From contig NW_019028994.1 in NCBI RefSeq assembly GCF_002105155.1, positions 744,001-808,000 of the forward strand: DNA of 64,000 bases, read 5' to 3'. The position numbers were made by a program, and so were the translations under genes. This document shows, one piece after another, positions 11,947 through 24,088 of the stretch. How positions within the stretch are numbered: the stretch's first letter is position 1; each line of letters starts with the position of its first letter. The notes below the pieces were generated by a model, which ran no database searches, had not been told where the DNA came from, and saw only the letters and a list, made by a program, of their open reading frames with translations. The stretch comes from Lobosporangium transversale (taxonomy: Eukaryota > Mortierellomycota > Mortierellomycetes > Mortierellales > Mortierellaceae).

Positions 11947-12573
11947 ATGGCACAACAGTCCTCCTATGGGGCAATCCCCACTGAAGACCCTGAGCAAAAT
12001 GTCGCGCCTGCCAACAACCATGAGGACAACAATGATGATGCAGCCTCAAACTACAGGAGGACGCGTCTCGAGGTTGGGGAGGTCATCGAGTCCAAACGGG
12101 CTCATGTCTTGATCGTTTCCCTCACCATCCTTGACATCATCCTGGTCATCCTTCAGATTGCTGCCACATTGTTGGGACTGGACAATAGTAAAGATGCTCA
12201 TCAGGTCCTCGAGATCTTTGCCCATATATCCTTGGGGATCGTGACCTTCTTTGTGGTTGAAATCTTGCTCAAGGTCTTTGCTTTTGGTCTGGATTACTTT
12301 TGGATCAACAGTCCGTTCGGTCTGTTGCATCTGGCGGATGCCATTATTATCTTCATCTCCTTCTTCCTCGAGGTCTTCTTGACGGGTGCAGAACAAGAAT
12401 TGGGAGCGCTGTTGATCATCTTCCGTCTCTGGCGTATTGTCAAGCTCACGGGTGCGGTGGCGATCGAGACTGCAGAGCACAGTCAGGCTCGAATCGTTCA
12501 ATTGGAAAGCCAAATCAAGGAACTAGAACGCGAAAACCAGCGTCTTCGCGCCAACACAATTGACCAAGTTTGA
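11947..12573 (+). CDS. Hv1-like voltage-gated proton channel
   Basis: The gene is a single exon encoding 208 residues. After a polar N-terminus there are four membrane segments and no pore domain, the layout of Hv1 channels. S1 carries Asp63 in a TILDIILVI context, equivalent to the selectivity Asp of animal Hv1. S2 carries Glu105 (VVEILLKVF), S3 Asp131 and Glu142. S4 reads FRLWRIVK, with positive charges at 160, 163 and 166 spaced every third residue. Residues about 175-203 look like a coiled coil (LESQIKELERENQRL), which in Hv1 drives dimerisation. The family conducts protons outward across the membrane on depolarisation and is gated by the pH gradient. The ATG at 11947 is chosen because it gives a normal-length N-terminus. 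Convergent with the phosphate carrier gene. Confidence 0.92.
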   Translation: MAQQSSYGAIPTEDPEQNVAPANNHEDNNDDAASNYRRTRLEVGEVIESKRAHVLIVSLTILDIILVILQIAATLLGLDNSKDAHQVLEIFAHISLGIVTFFVVEILLKVFAFGLDYFWINSPFGLLHLADAIIIFISFFLEVFLTGAEQELGALLIIFRLWRIVKLTGAVAIETAEHSQARIVQLESQIKELERENQRLRANTIDQV

Positions 12574-12855
12574 GAGAGGTCTTTTAAAATAAAATGAAAA
12601 AAAAAAAAAAAAAAAAAAAAAAAGCACAGCAAGCATGGCATCATTTACTTATTTACTTTTTTTTTTTTTTTTTTCATTGACTGAATAATAAACCACGTGT
12701 ATTTAAAATTGAAAGGTGATTCAGCAATGTAAAAAAAGTTTGGGAAAATAATAACAATCTTGATAATTCTCAGATTACTACAAACAAAGTATATAAATAA
12801 ATATATACACACATATATATATATATATATACAGGACAATACAAAGTATCAGTCT

Positions 12856-14094
12856 TCACGCTTTGCGAATCTCTGCACCGGTAGCACCAAAGAGGTTTTT
12901 GAGACTGCCATAGATTCCAAATTGAAGGGATGTGAGGGTGCCAACCAGAACAATACGGGGACCTAGGCCCAAGAATAAACCACGCAAACCCAATTCCTTT
13001 GCCAGAATAGCCAGACGAGCCATTGGTGATCCTGAACCTGAAGTCTTGTTGATCTTGGAGAGCAATGTATCAGCTGGTTGTGAAACGACTGCTGCAGCAG
13101 TTCCAGCAATCAAGCCTGATGCCAAGTTGATTCCTGTCATGGTCAAAGGTGCAACCGTCTTTGGATCTGGATCACCCATAGATTTCAAAATTCCTTCTAA
13201 AGCCTTTTCAAAGACCACAAATTTGGCCATTGTGTATGGAACCTGCTTAAAGACAATGGGTCCAAACCCTGAATAAAATCCATTGCGCACACCTTCCTCT
13301 ACACGGATACGATGGAAGCCAGAGACAAGACCTGAAGCAAAACCAGGTTGAGAAACTAGACGGATACGGGTGGCCTCGAGTGGACAGAGCGCGATATCGG
13401 CAATGAACTCTGCAATACCACCTGCGATCAAATAAATCGCCGTTCGGTTGCGGACAGCGCTCTCATGACCCACATATTCGCTCAAGGTCTTTTTCCAAAA
13501 CTCATAACCACCAAATTTGAACCCGCCCTGTATAAAGTATCCGACAAAAGTAGGCCCGAAACCGGTCATGAGAGCCCCAGCACCCTCCATTTTGATAATC
13601 TGACGAAATGTCCCTACCATACCCTTTGTTTCCAAAAAAAAAAAAAAAAAAAAAAAAATTCTATGAACATGACATCATTTATGGCGACATTCATCAAATT
13701 CTGTATTGGTTTCCCTTTACTCTTTTTTTTTTTTTTTTTTTTTTTTACCTTGTTAAATTTCTTGTTATCGAGCTGAATGCGAGTCTTTACCACATCTACA
13801 AAAGCCCAAGCAGATATTTCGCATGATCAGCTTTTTTTCTTGGCAGAGATACCCTCATAGTTTAGTTGTCTGTTGACAGAGATGTTGGGTGTATATGTGA
13901 TACAGATGCTGAAGTGGGGAATAAAGAATATAATAGGGCATCTAAACAAATCATTATGAAGTTTTACCAACAGGAGTTAATGCGCCATGAGTAACTCCAC
14001 AGCAGATGGCACCGGCTAGAGCAAAGCGGGAGTAGAGGTTGATACCGGTGGGAGGCAATGCTGCCTGGTTCTTGGGTGAGGTTGTTATAGACAT
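12856..14094 (-). CDS. MIR1: Mitochondrial phosphate carrier (SLC25A3/MIR1 type)
   Basis: Exons on the minus strand: 14094-13968, 13795-13749 and 13623-12856; 313 residues, close to yeast Mir1 (311). It has three SLC25 repeats. Carrier signatures include [13 protein letters not shown] across exons 1-2, [14 protein letters not shown] in repeat 2 and [13 protein letters not shown] in repeat 3, and [23 protein letters not shown] and [17 protein letters not shown] are typical of phosphate carriers. The protein imports phosphate with protons across the mitochondrial inner membrane to supply ATP synthesis. The start at 14094 gives the usual short N-terminus; an in-frame upstream extension to about 14244 is a Leu/Ser-rich translation of a polypyrimidine leader and is not taken as coding. 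Intron 2 (13748-13624) holds both a T run and an A run. Confidence 0.95.
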
Positions 14095-14949
14095 GTTGGA
14101 CCAAAAGTTGCAAAGAATAGGCTTAATGCGGTGTATTAATTGAGTGGAGGAACGAAGAAGAAGAAGAAGAAAAAGAAGAAGAGAAGGAGAAAGGGAAAGA
14201 AGGGAAAGCGCGAGAAAGAGTAGGGAAGAGGGAAGGAATGACATGATTGATCTTGGTAATATATATATATATGTTCGTATTTCTTTTTTTAGTTTGCTGT
14301 GCAGCGCAGCTGTTGCGGACCTTCCAAATGGAGAATGTATCGCCCGTGTCCGGCTAAAAGACCTTTTACAGCATTCCTGATGGTTTTAGTTACAATCGAC
14401 TGCATTTAAAAGAAAGTTTTTTTTTTTTTTGTTTTCCTTTGCAATTGACAAATTGCTTCGCCTTGAGGCTTTCATGGTAGCGTCATTCATTCAAGTCCGC
14501 GATAGCCAAGTTGCCAGTAATAAGCATTTACCAAAACTTGATCGAAATAAAAAATAAATGTACATATATTTGATAAGTGGTGTGATTTGTGAGATAGCTC
14601 ATTCAACTCACATGAAAGACATTTTTGTATTGTATCTTTTGTACCCCTTGTCTGTGCCCTGTGTCTGTGTGCCCTTGCATTGCCCTTGACCATCCATCGC
14701 TTTTGTAAAATATAAATATTAGGACATGGCTGTGGAGGAACTCCTCTTTTTGCTTTCCCTTTCAACTTTTTTTAATTCTTTAACATCCAATCTTATTCAT
14801 ACAAGGGCATTTGCTTCTTCACTTTCACTTTCACTTGCTCTTTATTACATTACACTACATTCATTCCATCTTTTATATATTTGTACAACATACACCTTAT
14901 ACACCAATATCTACTCGCTCGACAGCAAAAGACATCCGAGGAAACAACA
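14095..14949. promoter_or_regulatory. Divergent promoter region between phosphate carrier and lipase genes
   Basis: This 855-bp spacer separates two divergent starts. A GAA/AG-rich tract (14150-14230), pyrimidine-rich in the sense direction, precedes the phosphate carrier, and TTTCAC repeats (about 14820-14840) precede the lipase. No gene is seen. Confidence 0.5.
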
Positions 14950-15126
14950 ATGGTTCATATCCCAATTGTCTCCCGGCTCAGTCTGAGCGACTACTCGTCC
15001 ATCACCCTGACCTTTGTCATCCTCGGCATCGAGACATGCTGTCGCATGGTCGCCTTCCTCATCCCCGGATTCATTCTTGATGCCCTTAAAGCCTTTCTTG
15101 AGAAGTATGTCATTACTTCTTTCTCA

Positions 15127-15170
<44 letters not shown>

Positions 15171-16771
15171 GTATTCATTCATTCTTCCATTCATTCATTC
15201 ATTCATTCATTCATTTAGTCAGTCAGTCAGTCAGTCAGTCAAACTTCAACTCACCATGATCATATCACTCTTTTCTTTCATTTCTTTATACATATATGAC
15301 CTCTCTCCACAATGAGCAGGTTATTCCCATGGATTGTTACCAACTACATATCATCAAAAGCACCCCCACTCGAAAGTGCAGCCAATGTGCAAGAAATGCT
15401 TCGGTTCTGGTAAGGACATGATGTGCCTTGATATTTTAGACGAGAGACATTTCAAAGTGAGACCTGACAGGACAATTGACCATTTTCCATATTTATTTTA
15501 TTTCTTATTTTTTTCCCCTTCTTCTTCACCTTCTCCCAGGAACTACCCGGTCCAAGAGCATCTTGTGCGGACACAGGATAACTATCTGTTGGGTATCCAC
15601 AGAATTACACATGGTCGTGAGCAAATCTCCGCCAAAGGTGTTGTTCCAGATCCTCCGGAGGACATTGTAAAGTTTTTAAAGAAACATGGTGTTCCCCTGG
15701 CTGCAGAAACAAAAGAGGCACACCTTGAAAGGAGCAAGAGGAGCAGACGGGATCAAGAAGAGAATCTGGAGGCTGATCTTGATACTCATCCCAGAAGGAA
15801 ATCAAAGAAAAACGACTACATCAAACCCGTCGTCCTACTCTACCACGGGTTCATGATGTGCTCCGAAGTCTGGCTCTGTAACTTGGATGAAGAGAGAAAC
15901 TTGGCCTTTGTCTTAGCAGAAGCAGGGTAAAATATCTATATAATATATATATATATATATATAATACCTGTTCAGTGTTTTGTAATGTTTGCTTTGCTCA
16001 CAGAAAAGGTTTTTTTTTTGTCATTCAACCAACTAAATAGATATGACGTCTGGTTGGGCAATGCCCGTGGCAACAAATATTCACTTAAACACATGTTCCT
16101 CAAACCGCACGAAAACAAATTTTGGGAGTTTGGCATGGATGAACTTGCAATGTTTGATATGCCAGATACGGTTGACGTAAGCTGAAAAAGAAAAAAGTCC
16201 TCTTTTAGTCTTGCTATATTGCTATACTACTACAGATCTAGTTGGAGTAACAGACCAAATACTCTATTCTATATACTTTCTATCTGCCATTAGTACATCC
16301 TCGCCAGAACAGGAGCACCCTCATTGGTTTACATTGGATTTTCACAAGGAACTGCTCAAGCATTCGCTTCACTCTCTATCAACCCCTCACTTAATGACAA
16401 AATTTCCCTATTCATTGCCCTTGCCCCTGCAACAACTCCACCTGGACTCGATAATGGACTCGTCAACTCGATTGTCAAGGCCGCACCCAATGTCATCTAT
16501 CTGCTCTTTGGTCGAAAGACCCCTCTAACAGCAGCCCTATTCTGGCAGAATCTTTTGCATCCAACAGCCTATGCCGTTGTGATTGATTGGGCCGTCAAGT
16601 TCCTCTTTGGATGGAATTGTACTTCAATGAGCCGTGTGCAAAAAGCAGTTTCGTATCAACATCTCTACAGTTTCACCAGTGTTAGGATCCTTGTGGTAAG
16701 TTCTTCCTACACTATACTATAGCTCTTTCTTTATGTATTTCGACCGCATTCGTTGACCATATATACCCATG

Positions 16772-16804
<33 letters not shown>

Positions 16805-17140
16805 ATCAATATCATCATTATTATTTGTTTACCCTCTAGCACTGGTTCCAAATCATTAGAACTCAAGTTTTTCAAATGTACGATGATGTGTTACCCAGGG
16901 TTCCTTATCTTTCTTCAACTCGGAGTCATTGCCCCCATCCCTTCCCAACAAATCAAATCACCACACCTATCGCCATTTTCTACGGAGGAAGTGACACCCT
17001 TGTCGACGTGAAAGCTCTCCTGTCTGATCTTCCCGAATTGGTGGGCATCTGGGAAGTCCCTAACTACGAGCATCTGGGTATGTGAAAGGAGCATGATACA
17101 AATTCAGCTGTTGACCGCATTTTTTTGATATCAGCTTACT

Positions 17141-17174
<34 letters not shown>

Positions 17175-17578
17175 TGAATAATGTGGATGCATACAAATAA
17201 ATACTAGACTTCCTTTGGGCGGATGGCTTGGAGAAATATGTTTATCCCAAAATTCTACAGCTTCTTGAATCACATTCATTCAATGGACACATTTCTAGCG
17301 AAGAGGCCAAAAGACAGAGCATTGAGCGAATGTCCTCTAACGGACTGAATACCTATAGACGAGAGATCCGTAAACTCGCTTACGAGCTTGAAGGCCTTGA
17401 CTCTGATATCGAGCAGGAAAATGAAGTTTACACTGATTCAACCGTGGACACCCCAAAGGAAGAAGAAGAGCAATCGTTGGTATCAGATGAATCAAATGAT
17501 TCGACAAAGAAACAACAACAACAACGCCGTCAGCCTGTAGATGTCCAGGATCAACAACAGCAACAATATGGACACTAA
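14950..17578 (+). CDS. Membrane-anchored alpha/beta-hydrolase lipase, steryl ester hydrolase (Tgl1/Yeh) type
   Basis: Exons: 14950-15104, 15320-15409, 15540-15926, 16041-16176, 16294-16695, 16840-17077, 17208-17578; 592 residues, like yeast Yeh1/Tgl1 (about 540-570). A hydrophobic segment at about 17-50 should anchor it in the ER or lipid-droplet membrane. The acid-lipase-associated region (NYPVQEHLVRTQDNYLL) comes next, interrupted by a charged insert. The lipase core follows, with YHGF, the nucleophile elbow GFSQG (Ser273), an Asp in the YGGSDTLVD loop (442 or 446) and His468 (NYEHLDFLWA), a complete triad. The C-terminal tail is Gln/Glu-rich. The family hydrolyses steryl esters or triacylglycerols. 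The exact substrate cannot be read from the sequence. Confidence 0.92.
15128..15240. repeat. Compound microsatellite (CA)n-(CATT)n-(AGTC)n in lipase intron 1
   Basis: About 20 CA units (15128-15169) are followed by CATT units (15176-15216) and AGTC units (15217-15240), all inside intron 15105-15319. It is simple-sequence DNA. Confidence 0.9.
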
Positions 17579-17960
17579 TGAGCATAGATAGATCAAGAGA
17601 AAAAAAAAAATAATAATAATAATAGAGGCACGAGCCATGTTTCTCAATTAAAATTTAAAACTCATAAATGAAATGCTCAGTGCACGTGAGTAGCACGTGT
17701 AAGTCCATACCCATGCATGGTGTCGAATAGTTTCACGGAAGAGGCGCATGTTTTAATTGATTTTCCTTTTCCTTTCTTCTTTCTTCCTCTTCTTTTCCTC
17801 CAACATAAGAGCTACATAACCCCTGAGTCATACACTCATACATGTAAGGGACAGGCACACACCCCTTCTGGAACCCACAAAAAGATCGCTACTAACTCAT
17901 ATTGTGAAATAAAACCTATGAAATAAACAGCCTTCGATCCAAGAAGGAAAACAATAAATC
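17579..17960. promoter_or_regulatory. Upstream region of NLR-like gene B
   Basis: This 382-bp spacer lies between the lipase stop and gene B. Two CACGTG-type boxes occur at about 17683 and 17694 (GCACGTGAGTAGCACGTG). The last 20 or so bases before the ATG resemble those before gene C (AAACAATAAA then ATGTTT), while more distal sequence does not. No gene is seen. Confidence 0.4.
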
Positions 17961-20900
17961 ATGTTTAGCACTATGGATACTCCACCACGGAGTACACTTT
18001 TGCCAGCTCAGGCTCTGAGACTCTTTAATTTCTACATGAAGGGTGCTTGTACCATAGATGACGATAAGGACATCGTCATGGAGCTCTGTCTCGATGCTGA
18101 CTTTGTGCTCTCGCGGATCCAGTGGCCTGCGAGAAGGCCCCTCACCTCTTCCACCTCAACTTGTAATGAAGACACAGCATCGCCTCATGATATTGCTTCA
18201 GCCTACTATAAGATCGCTCGTTTATTTGAACAGTTAGGTCACTCAGATGTTGCTCAAAGACGTGATAAGAAAGCAGAGAAATGGGGATACGCTCCGGGGA
18301 GCATCGATAATACCGACAATAGCAGTGTTAGCAACAATAACAATAACATTATCAAGCTTGAAAAAACTGGGGCCACTAGCAGCAGATCGAATAGAATGGT
18401 TACAGCAGCATCAGTACAGACCATTGCAACTATTTCAAAGGACATATTCAATCACAATGAGCCTCCGACAGCCATCAGGTACAGCTTACCAGATGCCGGT
18501 ACTCACTTGAATGATATCCACCAGCTCGTGTATTGTCTTTCTCTGCTCCCTACTGCTCCTATCCAAACAAATGACCTCAATGACCATGAAAAGGACTGGC
18601 GCCAGGCTATATCGAACGATCAAGATGAGTATGAACGACTATGTAAACTAGCATCGGATGTAATCGAGACGTTCATCAATGATGAGATCAAGTCCGAGAT
18701 ATCTGTCACTGAGGTTGTGGCTCTCTCCCCAGTCCTCGATCAAGCACAATTCAGAACACTGCTCAAGGCTTTGATCAATGGGATCAGCCAGAACATTATG
18801 TTGGAGACTCACCTGTTAGAAGGATTGGCTAAATTGATGCAGCATGCTCCTCCTGGATATCTCGACTCGGATGACCTTGTAACCATCCTCAACACTCTCA
18901 GTCCTCACTTGCAAGTCATTCACAGCCAATCTACCGAACATCTCTATCGTCTGTCAGCTACAGTCTCACATGTCCTTGATGCCATGGTCAACAACCAAGT
19001 CAAAAGTCTGAAGCGAGAGCAGCTCCATGAACCACTTGCTGTATACCTCCAGAGACTAAAAGACAGCTCAGATCCTCATCTAGTCTATCAAGCAGCTTAT
19101 GCCTTTCAAGCCTTACAGTATATACCTGACGACGAATCAACAATGCAAGGCATGCTTCGACGGACATCAACAGTGGTTCGAGGAGTGTTTGGAGTAGTGA
19201 GTGCAGTCAAAGGCTTTGATCTGAATGCCTTCATGGATGAGATAAGCAATATCCAGAGAGGACTTCCTTCTGTGATAGGCACCATTGATAAGAGCATGGA
19301 AGTACATACCCCACTATATGAGAGTGGATTGGCATTCAGACAGTGTATGGAAGAAGGGCTCAGCTTTAGTCACAAGTCAGGATGGTATCCAGCACTGCGT
19401 GGAGCTGATGCACTACTCCAGAGACGCGATTTCACCAAGCTCAAGGTCCTTGTGTGTGGAGTATCCTGCCGCAATGATGCAGCATTCCAATGGGGACTAA
19501 GCCAGAGACTGGGACAGATTGCAGCAGATACACAGTGGACCATGGATACTCGACAGGATGCCATCACATTGCTAGGAGAGATGTACAAGAATGATCGGGA
19601 GTGGGGTGGCCATGCACATATCAAACAGTGGGTCATAAATATCCTAGGGACGCTATCCTCAATATCACTGGACGGTCTACAAGGTGCACATTTTCTCTCT
19701 TATCCCGTGGATATGTTTGATGATGACGGCAACACTCAGTATATAATGATTAATCCGCTTAACTCATACAAATTTATTTTTCTCTTCTCTTTCCAGCTGC
19801 AATTGCTCTCTTAGATGATCTCGAGGCAGATGGAGGCATCAAGGAGCAAGAACTATACAAAGAGTGTCTCCATGAAAGAGCAGTCAAGCACTCCATCATT
19901 GCCACACTATCTCCAGCTTCATCTTCCCCTCTATTTGATCATGCACAGGAGAGATCAGGTATCGAGGGCAGTCTGTGCAAACTAAAGGAACAGCGGGCGG
20001 GCGAGAGGGTTAGCCAAGGATTCTACATTCAACAATATGCTAAGGCAAGTCCTCAAGCAAACGATGACAAGCTGTTCTCGCTGATGGACAAGGTGAAAGA
20101 GTTCCTGGATAGTGACCAGAAAGTGCTACTTGTCCAAGGAGACTCAGGAGCAGGCAAGTCCACATTCAATCGTACACTAGAGCGTACACTCTGGGACGCA
20201 TACCAAAAGAGACATGGTCGGATCCCACTGTTTATCAATCTCCCAGCCATTGACAAGCCAGAAAAGGATCTGGTTGCAAAGCAGCTGCGACACTACGACT
20301 TTACAGACTCACAGATCAAGGAGCTGAAGAAGAGTCGGTCATTCATCCTGATCTGTGATGGATATGATGAGAGTATGCAGACCACCAATCTGTATGTCTC
20401 CAACCAACTGAATAAGCCTGGAGAGTGGATGGCTCAGATGGTGATCAGCTGCCGCAGCGAGTATCTTGGTTTAGACTATCGAGATCGATTTCAACCTATG
20501 AACCGCAATCACCGAGCAGATGGTGGATTGTTTGAAGAAGCTGTGATCATGCCATTCTCTGAGGCTCAGATCGACGACTACATCGAACAATATGTCGATG
20601 TCATGGATCCACTGTGGCATGTGGAGGGCTATCGACGTGCGCTCAAACAGGTCCCTAGTCTCCAAGACCTTGTGAAGAACCCATTCATGCTATCGATGTC
20701 GCTAGAAGTACTCCCACGAATGGTAGATCCAGACCAAGGAGTTTCCAACACCAAGATCAAACGCGTCACACTGTATGACCAGTTCGTAGAGCAGTGGCTA
20801 GAACGAGGCAAGAAGCGACTAAGCGATGCAATAGGATCGGAAAACAAAAGAATGTACCACAAGCTATTGGATGAGGGATTTGCGCAGAATGGGATCAGGT

Positions 20901-23900
20901 ATTTGACCGAGCTAGCCATAGCAATCTACAAACATCAAGATGGCAATCCAGTGGTGGACTACTCATCATCGAAGGACAAAGATACATGGAAAGAAAGGTA
21001 CTTTAGCAAAGAAGGTGGAAGGGACCTTCTGCGCGAGGCTTCTCCACTTACTCGTACAGGCAATCAGCACTGGTTTATGCATCGCTCACTTCTAGAGTAC
21101 AGTCTGGCACGAGCGGTATTTGAGCCGCAATCAGCAATGAGCACTTCTGTAAGGTATGAAGAGTCAAAAGTGCCAACTTCAGCTCTTCGTCGACAAAGTA
21201 TTAGCTCAATGTATAGTTTCGAAGGCATGGATATTGATGAAGGCGAGCAAGGGGTCGAGTCAGTCAAAGTTGATGAGGCATCACCTTTAGTATGGAGAAG
21301 CTTTGTAGAGGAACCATCTATCCTTCATTTCTTAGAGGACCGTGTCCGTCTCGAGCCGATATTCAAACGGCAGCTGCATACATATGTGGAGCTCTCGAAG
21401 AGCGATAGCAAGTGGCGGATAGCAGCAGCCAATGCGATGACGATCTTGGTGCGAGCAGGCGAGTCATTTACCGAAGCAGACTTGCGAGGCATCCAGATCC
21501 CAGGAGCAGATCTCAGTCATGGTATATTTGAGTATGCTCAGCTACAAGGAGCAGATTTGAGGAAGGTCAATTTACGGAACTGTTGGCTTCGTGAAACAGA
21601 CATGAGTGGAGCAAAGATGGCAGGTGTTCAGTTTGGAGAATGGCCACTTCTTGAGGCAAGTGGCGCTGTACGCTATGGATCATACTCGCCTGATGGCAAG
21701 ACACTCGCTGCAGTTATCGGAAATGGAGCAGGTGGTTATTCGATCATTGTGCATGATGCATTAACATGGGAGAAGTATTTGGCTCTAGAGGACGCTGAGA
21801 TTGGCGGCAGGCTTTTATACTCGCCAGACAGTCGATATATCGCCTCTTGGGGTTCTCCGCAGTCTGCTGTTTTAATTTGGAATGTAGCCTCAGGAATATT
21901 AGTTCACCGATTGGAGGGCCATACAAATCTAGTGAACTGCGTAGTGTACTCGCCAGATGGAAAGCACCTTGCCTCAGCTAGCGATGATAAGTCGGTGTTG
22001 GTGTGGGACATTCAATCAGGCATGCTCAGATACATATTAGAGGGCCATACAGGCCGTGTAAAGAGTGTGGCATACTCGCCTGATGGACTTCAGATTGCAA
22101 CTAGCAGTGATGACAAGACAGTACGGCTGTGGGATGCGATATCGGGGCAGCAGCTGATGCAGATGGACCATGAGGATTGGATTGAGCAAATTGTGTATTC
22201 ACCTACTGGCCAGGAAATTATATCCCGTTGTACCTATAATGATTATCTGCATGTGTGGGATGTTGGATCTGGTCAAAAGAAGTGTGAGTTGAGGCATAAG
22301 TACAGAGTCGATGGCATTCAGTGCTCACCTTACGGGAAATTCGCTGCTTCAATCGACCTATCGATGGTATACCAATGGGATATTCAAACAGGGAATATCA
22401 TCCATACTCTTCAAGGTCACTCCAATTATATCAATGACTTGAAGTACTCACCAAATGGAGAACAGATAGCTACTTGCAGTCGCGACAGAACAGTTCGGCT
22501 TTGGGATGCAAGATCAGGACAACTCATGAATACTTTTTATGGCCACTCTAGCTTTATATCTTGTGTAGCATATTCACCAAACAATCAGCAGCTTGCATCC
22601 TTTGATGGAGATGGAACGATACGCCTTTGGGATACTCGATCACAGCAATCTAATCATGACTCGCATGGCCATTCAGCATCGATCGATGGCGTTAGGAGTT
22701 CACCGGATGGACAGCAGGTAGCTTCACACAGCGATGATGGGATAGTGTGTATATGGGATGCAAGGACAGGACAGTCCACCCATGTTTTACAAAGCCGCGA
22801 TAAATTCCCAGCCGACATCAAGTATTCATCTGATGGCCAGTTGCTTGCTTCTCGCCATCAGGATTCCCCGCGTGTCTATCTCTGGAACGCTCGAACAGGC
22901 CAAGTCACCCATACCTTGGAGCTGCAGGGCAGGAAAGCCAATGAGATCGAAGACTTGGATTTCTCACCTATTGACAACCAAATTGCCTGTGGTCATCACG
23001 ATGGAGATGTGACTATATGGAACGCACAAACGGGGGAGCTCATATGCATTCTGCAGGGTCACAGCAAAGCTGCAATGTGTGTAGTATTCTCGCCTGATGG
23101 CCAGCACCTTGCTTCTTATGATGATGAGGGCACCCTTAGAGTCTGGAAAGTTCATTCAGGCAGCCTTTGTTATGAAGTAAAGGGTGGAGGGGCGGATTGC
23201 GATTCTATCAGGTACACGCCTGATGGTCGAAAAATAGTGGTTTATTACAGTTATGGCGCTCGCGAGCTGCAAGTACGGAACGCAGAAACGGGTGAGCTTT
23301 GCTACACAACCCTGTCTGGAGCTTATAGAGGGAGAGGATCATTTTCACCATGTAGTCAACGGATGGCTGATGCGTGTGACGATGGACGAATTAATGTGGT
23401 AAATATAGAGACGGGAGAAGTATTGCACACGCTTAAAGGACACACCAATTGGATCAAAGAGATGGCTTATTCGCCTGATGGGAAGTACATTGCTTCAAGC
23501 AGTCATGATAAGACAGTGCGAGTGTGGGATGCAGAGACAGGCGAGTGTTTGGTTATAATCCCATCGGAAGGTGGACATGTTGCTACGCTTGTATGGAACA
23601 CCTCAGCGGAAGGCTACTTCCTGGTTACAGGGTCTGTAGATGTCTCTGTTCGGATGTGGCAAATTGTGAAGAAGGATGATCAATATCAGTATCGGCTGAA
23701 ATGGAGCACCAGACAAGCAGCTTTTAATGCCCACAACATGTGTATTCAAGATGTAGTTGGATTAAGCAAAGTCAACAGAGAGCTCCTGGTGCAACGAGGA
23801 GCTATAAGCAAGCAATCCCATCCTTTGGTCATGTATGAGGTGCCTAAACAGATTGTAACTACACCATTAATGGTATCCAAGTCCAAAGCAGCCTCAAGTC

Positions 23901-23962
23901 AAGTTGACGATCATCAAGTCCCGTCATTAGAGGCATCCCTTGGGATAGAAGCGTCGAAATAA
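17961..23962 (+). CDS. NLR-like gene B: ARM-like/NACHT/pentapeptide/WD40 protein
   Basis: Exons 17961-19683 and 19797-23962 (intron GTGCAC...TTCCAG) give 1962 residues. Residues 1 to about 450 are helical, with an Asn run near 130 and ARM/HEAT-like repeats at about 250-440. A second helical block spans about 453-650. The NACHT domain has Walker A GDSGAGKST (689-697), Walker B ILICDGYDE (758-766) and a following ISCRSEY. Pentapeptide repeats lie at about 1130-1180, then about 16 WD40-like units (1200-1866), enough for two propellers. NACHT-WD40 proteins are STAND NTPases that oligomerise on ligand binding; in fungi the best known act in allorecognition. That role is inference here. The protein ends early: decayed codons of the Cys-His tail found in A, C and D lie at 23963-24088. 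No known effector domain was recognised at the N-terminus. Confidence 0.9.
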
Positions 23963-24088
23963 GAAAGAAGAAGTACCATTGACGACAGCAACAGCAACAA
24001 ATAAATCAATCAAAGACCACTAGCTCAAATACAACCTTAGCAGCGGATGTAAATTTGCACATTTTATTTCATGCTGACCTCGCGGCTA
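23963..24088 (+). pseudogene. Relict C-terminal tail of gene B
   Basis: Sequence after the gene B stop aligns with the last coding segment of genes A and C. The TCAATCAAAGAC block is kept, a CAG of gene A is TAG here, the first Cys codon of the Cys-x2-Cys motif is AGC (Ser), and the later TGT, CAT and TGC codons survive. This shows that B once encoded the full tail. Confidence 0.75.

Noticed and set aside
14095-14244. N-terminal extension of the phosphate carrier
   Set aside because: The in-frame upstream stretch is a Leu/Ser-rich reading of a polypyrimidine leader; the ATG at 14094 gives the family N-terminus.
15128-15240. CRISPR-like or tandem-gene array
   Set aside because: It is a simple CA/CATT/AGTC microsatellite in a fungal intron.
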